This document shows, piece after piece, positions 1 through 8,700 of a stretch of DNA of 23,738 bases. Each line of letters opens with the position of its first letter. Position 1 is the first letter of the stretch. A program made the position numbers and the translations under genes. Source of the stretch: Pelagophyceae sp. CCMP2097 (lineage: Eukaryota; Sar; Pelagophyceae). Location of the stretch: the NCBI GenBank assembly GCA_026770575.1, contig MU657228.1, positions 245,100 to 268,837 on the forward strand. Reading direction: 5' to 3'. The notes beneath the pieces are model-generated. The model ran no database searches. It was not told the origin of the DNA and was given only the letters and a program-made list of their open reading frames with translations.

Positions 1-348
<348 letters not shown>

Positions 349-618
349 GGTGCAGTTGACGGCGCTGCTGGAGTTTGAACGGTTTTAAACGGATTACTCA
401 ACGGACCGTCATAAATAATGCCGTTCAACGGAGCGTGGACGCACGCGCCGGCGAGGCGGCTGCCTGCGTGCGCGGTGGCGAGCGTTGGATTCGGCACGTA
501 CCGGCGGTTCCCCGCACGCGCTATCGTGGCGAGGCCTTCGCTTGGCGATCACCATTTGGCGAAAGGGCACAGTCCCGACTCGGAGTCGGAGAGCTCTGTG
601 GGTTGCGCGCGCGGCGGG
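349..618. promoter_or_regulatory. Divergent promoter / 5' UTR interval between beta-tubulin (-) and the 2OG oxygenase (+)
   Basis: These 270 bp separate two head-to-head start codons. The interval holds an AT-richer core (TAAATAAT at about 412-419) in otherwise GC-rich DNA, and a cluster of AACGG motifs described separately. An ORF open from 418 could extend the oxygenase upstream, so part of this interval may be coding. I see no other gene. Confidence 0.55.
378..431. promoter_or_regulatory. Cluster of five AACGG (Myb/MSA-core-like) motifs
   Basis: AACGG occurs on the plus strand at 378-382, 388-392, 400-404 and 427-431, and as its complement CCGTT at 421-425: five copies in 54 bp. AACGG is the core of the mitosis-specific activator element bound by three-repeat Myb proteins in plant G2/M promoters. 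The cluster lies just upstream of the beta-tubulin 5' end, a gene often cell-cycle regulated in algae. The motif count is seen directly; the regulatory role is inference. Confidence 0.45.
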
Positions 619-1699
619 ATGCTTCTCGTCTTGGCGGGGCTGGGTTTGGCGGCGGGCTACCCGGTGGTGCTGCTGCCGGGCAAGCTCGGGACTGCTTACG
701 TCGTCCCGGAGCTCGTACCGCGGGCAGAGGCTCTCGCCATCTCCGCCCAGGCGCTCGAACTGGCCGACCAGCAGTGGGCCGAGGACCGGCACTGCTCCTT
801 CTCGAGCCGCGACATCGACTGCATGAAGGACGTCGAAGAACTGCCATTTCTGGAGAAGTGGACAGGTGACATTTGGGCTACCAAAGTCCGGCCCGCCCTC
901 GCATCGTGAGCTTTCGCGGCGAGCGGCGCATCCAGCGCCCCCGAGCCCCGCATTAGGAGCTACGGCCTCGCTGTCGAGGACCTGCTCATCGAGGACTTGT
1001 TTGTGGCGAGATACGACGCAGGTACGGACGTCCAAACGTCGGCGGGCCGCTTTGCACACGGCCGCCCCACTTTGCAGACGGCCGCGTAGGCAAGCGCGAC
1101 GAGCTGGCGAACCACCGCGACTCTTCGCTGCTGTCGTTTTCGGTGCGCGTGGCCCGGCTGCGCCGCGCCGGGCCACGCCGACGCGGGACCGTAGGTGCTC
1201 CTCTCTGACGAAACCGCTTTCGACGGCGGCGCGACGTACTTCGACGCCCTCGGCGCATCCGTGCCGCTCCGCGCCGGCGACGCGCTGCTGCACTGCGGCG
1301 AAATCCTGCACGGCGGGTCCAAGACGACGCGAGGCGCGTGCCGCGCTTCAGCGCGCGGCGGCGGGAGGAGTGGGAGGAGCCCGAGTAGGCACGCGGCTCA
1401 TCCTCGTCGGCTTCGTACAAGTCATCGCGGACAACGTCGACGAGGCCATCCGTCCAACGCCGGCGTCCCAAAGGAGACGCGGCCGCCGCGGCCCGGGAGG
1501 CTGGGCATCGAATCGACTTTGCGGCGCCGCAGGCTGGGAATCGACGCGCGACCTCGGCCGCCTGGCGCAGCTCGAGCGCGTGCACGCCTGGCTCGGCAGG
1601 ACGGACAAGCCCATGATCTACAAGAGCGCCACGCCGGCGGCGGTGCTCAAGGCGACGCGGAAAATCGACGCCAACCTCGCCCTCAAGGCGCTCCGATGA
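619..1699 (+). CDS. 2-oxoglutarate/Fe(II)-dependent dioxygenase (prolyl-4-hydroxylase-like)
   Basis: My model has five exons: 619-905, 957-1021, 1090-1142, 1195-1333 and 1389-1699. All phases agree and give 284 aa. The enzyme would couple 2-oxoglutarate decarboxylation to hydroxylation of a peptide or small substrate. Seen in the sequence: a hydrophobic N-terminus (MLLVLAGLGLAAGY) that looks like a signal peptide; a double-stranded beta-helix with iron ligands H126 and D128 (NHRDSSLLSFS) and H174 (LHCGEILHGG); and R184 (GTRLILVGF) as the expected 2-oxoglutarate anchor. The introns are 51, 68, 52 and 55 nt; the last has a GC donor. The true substrate is unknown. The start at 619 is favoured by the signal-like N-terminus, but the frame is open back to an ATG at 418, which would add 67 residues. 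It lies head-to-head with beta-tubulin. Confidence 0.85.
1334..1388 (+). other. GC-AG intron (intron 4 of the 2OG oxygenase)
   Basis: Joining ACGCGAG (ending at 1333) to GCACGCGG (from 1389) restores the family motif H-G-G-x(4)-R-G-T-R-L-I-L-V-G-F in frame. The intron then starts GCGCGTGCC and ends CCGAGTAG. The GT two codon positions away (at 1338) gives the wrong phase. Its 55-nt length matches its neighbours. Confidence 0.65.
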
Positions 1700-1858
1700 C
1701 CGCGGCCAGAGGTGTCAGGGTGGACGCGTGTCACTTAAGCTCGTCCCCTGCGCAACTCTCGAGCGGTTCCCAGGGTCTCCCGGGAAGGGCTGCATCTAAC
1801 GGCCCGGAAATTGTACCGGACCTTAAGCCGGGGGCCTTTGAAACGAGGAAGGTTTGTC

Positions 1859-1870
1859 GGGCGGTTATTC
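1859..1870 (+). repeat. Left copy of a 12-bp target-site duplication
   Basis: GGGCGGTTATTC lies immediately before the left inverted repeat of the element at 1871-2030. An identical 12-mer follows the right inverted repeat at 2031-2042. Confidence 0.75.
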
Positions 1871-2030
1871 AGGCTCCTGAGCCCCTTCCGTTCAACCGAT
1901 ATATTTTTAATAGATCAGTTGACTCCACGGCCGAGTCTTCACCGTCCGGACAGGGTGGGTAGTCCTTATCCCTGAGCCTCTCCGCACTATATAATGGATC
2001 CGTTATATTTTCGGAGAGGCTCAGGAGCCT
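1871..2030. mobile_element. 160-bp MITE-like non-autonomous DNA transposon
   Basis: The element begins AGGCTCCTGAGCC (1871-1883) and ends with its exact complement GGCTCAGGAGCCT (2018-2030), giving 13-bp perfect terminal inverted repeats. With one gap the similarity runs to about 20 bp. It is flanked directly by identical 12-mers GGGCGGTTATTC (1859-1870 and 2031-2042). It has no coding capacity. The interior is AT-richer than its surroundings, and the right 60 bp fold back on themselves. Short TIR elements with target duplications are known in microalgae, including introner elements of Aureococcus and Micromonas. A 12-bp duplication is longer than for most described superfamilies, so family assignment is open. 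On the minus strand the duplication carries the stop codon of the channel gene. Confidence 0.75.
1971..2025. repeat. Subterminal 55-bp palindrome inside the MITE-like element
   Basis: CCTGAGCCTCTCCG (1971-1984) pairs perfectly with CGGAGAGGCTCAGG (2012-2025). Between them ATATAA (1989-1994) faces TTATAT (2003-2008). The left arm duplicates the right terminal repeat in opposite orientation, so this end of the element can form a long hairpin. It could act in transposition or as a 3' end structure for either convergent gene. Confidence 0.75.
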
Positions 2031-2042
2031 GGGCGGTTATTC
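2031..2042 (+). repeat. Right copy of the 12-bp target-site duplication, containing the channel stop codon
   Basis: GGGCGGTTATTC is identical to 1859-1870. On the minus strand it reads GAATAACCGCCC, in which TAA (2039-2037) is the in-frame stop codon of the channel-like gene. Confidence 0.75.
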
Positions 2043-5000
2043 GTCTTCGTCGTGGACTTTGGCATTGGAGCACGACGCCAGTGACTGCATGCACGGAAAT
2101 ATTTTGACCATCCAGTCGAAGACGCCCTTCCAGTAAAGATTCCTTTTGAACCGATTTTGCAGCCTGTTGGTGTTGTGGTACGGGATGGAACCGGAGACCT
2201 GCTCCGCCACCGCCCCGCAAACGCATGTCACCTTCTCCTCTGCCCCGTCCTCCGTCTTCTCCTTCGTGAACCCCCTCCACGGCTCACCTAGGCACGCGTC
2301 TCAGCTTGCGACTCATCCGGCACGCTGCGTCCGTCGTCGCCGTGGTACGGACGCGGCAAAGGTACGGTGCATCAAGTTGTTGGAGATGGTGAATGACTCG
2401 AGGCGGAATTCGCTGTTGAGAACTTTCTTATTCACCCTCTTCACGGTCTTCAAGCCGACGGGTTCCTCCTCCTTTGAAATCTTCGATTTGACAGGCTCCT
2501 CCTTCTTCCAAAACGGCACCTAATTTGACTCCCGCCTCGGGGCCGCAAATTTCGGGAGCGGGGCCCGGTCTTTTGGCCGCAGAGCTTCCTCGAGCGGTCT
2601 CGAGGCCGGACGCGGCTCCGCGCGAGGGAAACGGACGAGTACGTGTCGTCGTTTTTCGGCTTGCCGCCGGTGAACCACGACCCTTTTTGGAAGTTGTTGC
2701 CGCTCGAGGCGAACTCGGGCGGGAGCGGGAAGCTCGTCCCGCGGAGCTTGGCCTTCAAGCGGACGTAGAGCACGAGGTTCGTCAACGGGATGGAGATGGA
2801 GACCCAAAGCAGCGTGACGGACCCCCAGCGCACGGCCTAGCAGGGCGCCTTTGCCTCCAAACGACGGCGCGCCGCTCCCGCGCCTTCAAGGGCGCCCCGT
2901 CAAGGGCGGGCCCCGTCTTGCGGACGCGGCGCATTCTACGTGGCGCAGCTTTTGGAGGTTGAGCGGCATCAGGTGGTCGACGCGTTCTGCGACGCCCGTT
3001 CTTGGCCGGCGCAGGCTCGCCCGCGCAAACATCGGCAACCGGCGCCTTTGGATCCCCCGAGCTCTTCTCTCCGGCTCTGTCGGTCCTGTGGCGTTTCCCC
3101 CGACGCGGCATCGGTACCGTTGCAGCGCTTGCAGTCCATGAGGCCCAGGAGGAGGCCGGAGAAAAGGAGGATGACGAGGAACTGGTTCCAGTCGACTTGG
3201 TTGGAGACGCTCTCCAGCTCGTTCAACTGCGGGAGGAAGAAGACGAGCGTCAGGCCGAGCGTGAGGGCGTTTGCGAGAAAGTCGTTGTAGCCGTCGACGT
3301 AAAAGATGTTGAGCATGTTGCCAAAGGCGATGAAGATGATGGGGATGACGATGTTCAGCGCCGACCGCACGGCGTCCGTGTCGCCGTAAAACGTGATCTT
3401 CAAATTCGGACAGTGGACGACCTAACGGACGACCTCACGCGCTCCCTCGAGGCGCATCCAGCCGCGAGGCTCTTTCCTCGCGCACAAGATTCACATGGAG
3501 CGAACTTTGCCTCGTGCGCAAGATTCACAGATAGAAAGCTCGTGCACGACGAGGGAGACGCCGCGCCGCGCGTCATCAAAGGTCACGCCGTCTGAGGTGG
3601 TCACGAGCTCGACCTCGACGGTGGGGTTATAGTTGAAGATGTCAAAGCGGTTCAGTTCATCGAGCTGCTGCTCGCGCACGTTGACGAGGTTGCGCAGGTC
3701 CTTCGTCGGGCAGAGCACGTCCGGCACGAACTGGTAAAGTTCGCCGTCGGCGTCGCCGTCGGCCACCTTGGCGTCGAAGGGCTCGAAAACGAGCGCGATC
3801 TCGAACGAAGTAATGTTAAAGGGCGCCTTCGCGAAGATGGTCCGCCGCTTCGTCGCCACGGTAAAAGCGTACTTTGTCACGCGCATGGGCAACGGCGAGA
3901 GGACGTTATTGCCGTCGTTGTGGCTCATGAGCTTCACCTTGGAAGACTGCAAAATAAAGGCCTCCTTAGTCTCCTCGCTGTCGTTGACCGTCAGGAAGGG
4001 CCGCAGCGCGCGTTGGCCGTCGGCCCCGACGAGCATGTCCGTGTCGATGAACGACCGGAGCCAGAGCGTGCCGACCATGAGCACCTGCGTTTGGGGCACT
4101 TGGGCTTGCTGCAAGGCAAAGCCGCACGCACCTGGTCCTTGTTGCCGACCTCCTCCTTGAGCTCCTTGATGAGCACGGTGACGTAGAGCGGCAGCGGAAT
4201 GATGCGTAGTAAGTTGGTCGTCTTCTTCACGCTGATGGCGGCGTCGTTGTGCAGGCTCGACATCTTCGCCGCGAGCGTGGCAAAGGTGTACCCCGAGGGC
4301 TGTTTCAATACGACATTGGCAGTGTCGCGGTTCGAAAAGCGCTCGAGGCACAGCAGTACTGGGGGCTTGTTCTGATCCGCCGGCGGAAGCGGGAACTTGG
4401 TCTGTTTCTTCTCCTCCCCCGTCACCTCCCTCTTCTTCAGCGGGGGATCGCCTTCGTGGCCGTGCGCCGCGACGTAGGCCCGCAGCGCGCTGACCACCGC
4501 CGCGCGCGACCCGAGCCTCGGAAGCACTTCGGCGAGGAGCAAGTCGCTCCGCGAAGAGTCGAGGAGCAGCTCCGCCAGAGCGCCGCCGCAGACCTCGGCC
4601 TTCCAAAACGCGTTGGCGACGTCGCGCGCCACTGCTTCCTTGGTCGCTTCCTTTTTTTTCTCCAAAGCCTCTAATTTTGTTGCCTCGGTCGCATTCTTAT
4701 CGGCGGAGACTTTGGCGGCGGAGACTTTGTCGACGTACGGCTCCTCGTAGCGGAAGTCGATTCTTTCGCGGCACAGCTCGAGGACGACGTTCGCAACGGC
4801 GTCAACTTTCCAATTTTCAAACGGGCGGCACGCCGGACCCGCCGCGCCCGCAGGGACGCCTTCGAGGTTGCCCAGCGGCCTCGGCCACTGCGCCGCCTCG
4901 TCGCCGCGCCGCGGCGGCGCGCGGCGGTCCGTCGACAAGAAGGCGGCGAGGGCCGACGGCCGCGCCCGCCCCCCCGCCGGCCGCACCGGGCGGCCCGCGA

Positions 5001-5301
5001 AACGGTCGGGCAGCTCAAAGGGCTCCCGACCTCGCTTGTGCTGCCGCGGCAGCTTCGACGCGCCTGCCAACTCCCGCAACCCCGCGCCTACGACGCAAAA
5101 GGTCGCGCCGGGGGCGAGAAGGAAACGTAGGCGCGCGGCGGCGATGCGAGCCCGCGGCGGCGATGCGGGCGCACCCGTGGGCGATTCGCGAGGGCGGGGG
5201 TCCGAGCCCATGTCGCGCCCGCCGTGGCCCTCGCGAGGGTCGTAGCCCATGTCGCGCCCGTCGTAGCCGATGAAGATGTCCTGGATGCCCTGCGCCGACA
5301 T
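2037..5301 (-). CDS. Pentameric ligand-gated ion-channel-like protein with a long N-terminal extension
   Basis: My seven-exon model is 5301-4132, 4084-3587, 3421-3118, 2986-2940, 2836-2633, 2519-2366 and 2287-2037. All phases are consistent and give about 875 aa. Residues about 370-570 look like the beta-sandwich ligand domain: strands LPLYVTVLIKELKEEVG and VLMVGTLWLRSFID, then a Cys-less loop FAKAPFNITSFEIAL that keeps the loop proline. Four hydrophobic helices follow: TM1 near 577-597 with IVIPII, TM2 near 604-620 with LTLGLTLV, TM3 near 636-651 and TM4 near 679-698. The first 360 residues are unusual for the family: a repeated GRDMG motif, low-complexity stretches and a Lys/Glu/Ala coiled coil. 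No signal peptide is visible at the 5301 ATG, so an upstream exon is possible. The exon 5/6 junction (donor GTTTCC) is the weakest. Ion selectivity and ligand cannot be told. The fold call is pattern-based; another four-helix membrane protein is the alternative. Confidence 0.6.
3473..3530 (-). repeat. Tandem duplication inside channel intron 2
   Basis: Two imperfect copies of about 24 bp, sharing the core AAGATTCACA, lie at 3473-3496 and 3506-3530. They sit in the 165-nt intron (3422-3586) that splits the ligand domain from TM1. This intron is longer than most in the gene, probably because of this duplication. Confidence 0.5.
4085..4131 (-). other. Channel intron 1 with two possible acceptors (47 or 23 nt)
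   Basis: The donor GTGCGT starts at 4131. Acceptor GCAG at 4085 gives a 47-nt intron and the join GNKDQ-VLMVGTLW, which fits the family beta strand. An earlier TTGCAG gives a 23-nt intron in the same phase and would insert eight extra residues. The 47-nt form is preferred because it matches the size of the other introns. Confidence 0.5.
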
Positions 5302-5759
5302 CAGAGCCGCCCTCCGAGATGGCGGCGAAGCGCGCACCGCCGGTTATGCCCGCGGCCGGGACCGAAACAGATGACCACACTGCACGAGCCCAGCTGGAAA
5401 ACGCCTGCAGGGACAAGTTCAAATCCCTAATTTAGAGTTAGCTGCTCCCATCCAAAATACGCGTCGCGTAAGCCTTCCCCCGGGCGAGGTGGCATGGTGG
5501 GACGATCCGGTGCAGCAGGATAAAAGCCATCGCGTGGGACCCAGCCGCGGCGGCCCCGCCTTTGCTTTTTAGCAGCCTCGGTGGCCTGAAGATTCGGAAC
5601 ATTTTCGAATTTGGACCTTGCCGACCCGTCGGGACGCGTTGGCGCACGGGGGCAGGCCCCGGTATTCGGCCAATTGCGTTGTAGTATAGCTGTAGCGAGG
5701 TCAAGTGTGCGACGGGTCACCGGCCTGGCTCCGCGTCGGGGCCCGCGGCTCGTAGCCAC
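5302..5759. other. Interval between the channel start and the Snf2 stop (both minus strand)
   Basis: It must hold the Snf2 3' UTR and the channel promoter. Overlapping minus-strand ORFs of 110 and 88 codons run across 5427-5759. I recognise neither and see no splice continuity with a neighbour, so I do not call them. No repeat or RNA gene was recognised. Confidence 0.4.
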
Positions 5760-8700
5760 TCAGTTTTGCCGCCGCTTGAGCGTGACGCGCAGGGCGCCGG
5801 GCGTCCCGACGGCTTCGTATGCAAACGAAGCGCTCGGTCGCGCGTGGGACCGGCGGCCCGCGCGGCCCGCGCTTGCGCCGGCGGCCGCGGCGCGCGCCTC
5901 GGCGGCGCGCGCCTCGGCGGCGGGTTGAGTCTCGCCTGTGAGCCAGACGGGGACCTCGTCAGCCTCCATGTTCCGGAGCACGTGTCCGCGGGATTGGCGC
6001 TGCGCGTCGATTCGCTGGTACAGCGCGAGTTCGTCTGCGGACGTGGCCATCTCGCTTCGGAGCAAGTCGTCGCCGTCGTCTTCCGGGTCGCCCTCCTGCT
6101 TCACGTCCTGCTTGCCGCCCACGGGCGCCCCGTTGGCGGTGTACTCGCGCAGCAGGTCCTCGACCATGGACTTGCGGTCTTCGGATTGGCTCGCGCCCGC
6201 GAACTGGCCCGCCTCGACGACCAAGTTATTCACCTAGGATGATTTCAAACGTGCGTCAAACGAGCGCTTGCCCGCCGCCCCCGGCGCACGGAGATGCCTC
6301 CTCCGCAGTAAACGGTGCCGTCCCTCCTCCGATGCCTCTGCCACCGCCTCTCCTCCGGCCTCTGGCCTCTGATGCCGGCTGCGGCCACCACCATCCCCAT
6401 GTTCGACGGTTCGACGGTTCGGCGACGGCTGGGCAGAGCGAGGCGCGGCCTTTGCACGTTCAACTTCTCTGTCGCGCGCGCCAAAATGCGCTCCTCGACG
6501 GGCGACGCCGAGATGAGCCTAGAGCCCAATCCGCACGCGGACTTTGGGAGCGGCTGTTCTCGTCGTCGTCTCCGGGGTCTCTCGAGGCGATTGCGGGCGC
6601 CGGTGCCGCGCCGGTAGACTCGGACCTCGTGGCGCTGGCCGATGCGGTGCGCCCGGTCTTGCCTAGGGCGCGGAAAGTCCCTCTTCCGCCGCGCGCCGCG
6701 GATGGAAAGCGCCTCTCTCTGCGATCCCTTTGCCTTTGGCATTGCCCTTTGGGCGCCGGTCCTCACGCTTGGGCGTCCATCATCGGATTCCAATCCGAGT
6801 CAAAAATGATGACAGTGTCCGCCTAGACTCAAAAACGATCACACCGCCTATTCGTACGGACGAAAGAGATGCGCACCGTGGCCAAATTGAGTCCGAGCCC
6901 GCCCGCGCGCGTCGACAGGAGGAAGACAAACGCCGGCGAGGAAGCGTCGTTGAACATGGCCATCCTCTTCTCGCGCTCCTCGGCGGGTGTGGAGCCATCG
7001 AGGCGGAGGTAGTCGAAACCTCGGAGATGGAAGAAATCCTCTAACAAGTCGATGAGAGACGTCATCTGCGAAAAGAGTAAAACGCGGTGCCCCGCCGCCT
7101 TGAGCTTTGGGAGCATCGAGTCCAGGAGGACGAACTTGCCAGAGGCGCGGATGAAGGCCTCATCTGCTACCCATTGGTCTGTTCGAAAGAGGTACGGATG
7201 GTTGACCACTTTACGCAGCTGCATCAAGACGTTGTTCAGGCCGCGCGGCTTGGCGTCCGGGGCCTCGTCGCCGGCGTTGCGCCGTTTCCGAGAAGACTTT
7301 GAGTCTGCCTCCTCGGAGACGGCGTGGACTCCCGCGGAGCGGATTTGTTCGTATAAAGTGGCCTGCCATGCGGTCAAGTCGCACCTTAGAACCTTTTCCA
7401 CCTTGTCCGGCAGCTGCCCGAGCACGTTGGCCTTGATGCGGCGCAGCACGAACCTAGAGGAGCGTCCGACGAGGTGGTGGGGCGCACTCCTCACGGCCTC
7501 AGTACTTCGTGCAGCCTGTTGATGATCAAAAGCCGCTCTTCGTGGGACAGCGCGGCGCCGTCGGCCTGGTCCGGGCCGGCGTGGGCACTTGAAAATTCAG
7601 CAAAGGGCTTGCTGAACCAGCCCTCAAAAGTGTCCGCCGAGGAGAAGATGCTTGGCAGCAAAAAGTTCAAAAGTGCCCACAGCTCCGGCAAAGAATTCTG
7701 CAACGGCGTCCCCGTCAGCAAAAGCCGGCGCTTGGCCGTGTACTGCGACCCGAGCGTCTGAGAGAACTTGCTCTCTGCGTTCTTCATCCGGTGGCCTTCG
7801 TCTACGACAATGTACCTTGAAACGGGGATGAGACGTCCCTTGAAACGGGGACCCATCGACAATGTTCAATCCCGAACCATCGACCCTCGTCTCCAATTGC
7901 GACGGCACCATGGCCACGCCTCGACCCTCTGCGCAGTCGCCGGACGCCGGTGCAAGACTCCCAGCCGATCTTCTTCAGCACGCTCCGGTCGCGCATCACG
8001 TACTCGTACGTCGTCAAAACGCAGTGGTAGTCGCTCGCGCCCTGCGTCGCGGAAGCGCCGCCGCCGCGGGAAGCCAGGAGGGCCTTGGCCACGTCTTTGC
8101 CTACGGCGGGACTGGTCGGCGGCGTTGGTCGGCGGCGTTGGTCCCCAGGAATAGGGCACCGTCGCCTCCGCGGCGTCTTGGCCGGGAACCGCTTCCCCGG
8201 CTCCAGCGCTCGGGGCGCGGGTTTCTGCGTTGCGCGGCGGGCCCGTTGTACGTCAAGACGCGCATGCCTGGAGACCAACGCAGGAATTCGTTCGTCCAGT
8301 TGGATAAAGTCGACAACGGCACGACGATGAGGAACGGGCCCGGGTTGGCCTTGCATTCCACGAGGTGGGCCAAGAGAGCAATCGTCTGGATCGTCTTCCC
8401 GAGACCCATCTCGTCGGCCAAAATGCCATTCAGGCGGTTGTTATAGAGCGAGACCAGCCAGTTCAAGCCCGCGACTTGGTAAGGCTTCAAAGCGCCCCCG
8501 CTGAGTAAAAGAGGCTGGCGGACTTCCTCGGCGGCTTGGTGCGTCACTCGATAATATTCCGACGTCGCGCCACTTTCAGCAAACGCCGCCAAAGGGCCCG
8601 CCGTCGCCGGACCGTCCACCGGAACAGCCGCGGGATGAGACTCCGGAGGCTCCACAATGGAGCTCTTGGCCTGCTCCTGCCTTCGTTCGTCTTTGACTTT

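Larger units (their letters stand above)
1700..2036. other. Convergent intergenic interval (3' ends of the 2OG oxygenase and channel genes)
   Basis: No gene is visible in these 337 bp. Most of the interval is the 160-bp inverted-repeat element described separately. The remainder, about 1700-1858, would hold the oxygenase 3' UTR. Confidence 0.6.

Noticed and set aside
409..1311. 300-codon minus-strand ORF
   Set aside because: Antisense shadow of the 2OG oxygenase exons; no recognisable motif.
4109..4131. 23-nt intron in the channel gene
   Set aside because: Splice dinucleotides and phase fit, but the 47-nt alternative with the same donor has a size like the other introns and gives a better beta-strand match.
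5303..5337. Upstream extension of the channel N-terminus
   Set aside because: The frame is open but its first codon is GTG. The first in-frame ATG is at 5301, and eukaryotic starts should be ATG.
5427..5759. Minus-strand ORFs between the channel and Snf2 genes
   Set aside because: Two overlapping frames of similar length, no known motif, and the space is needed for a 3' UTR and a promoter.
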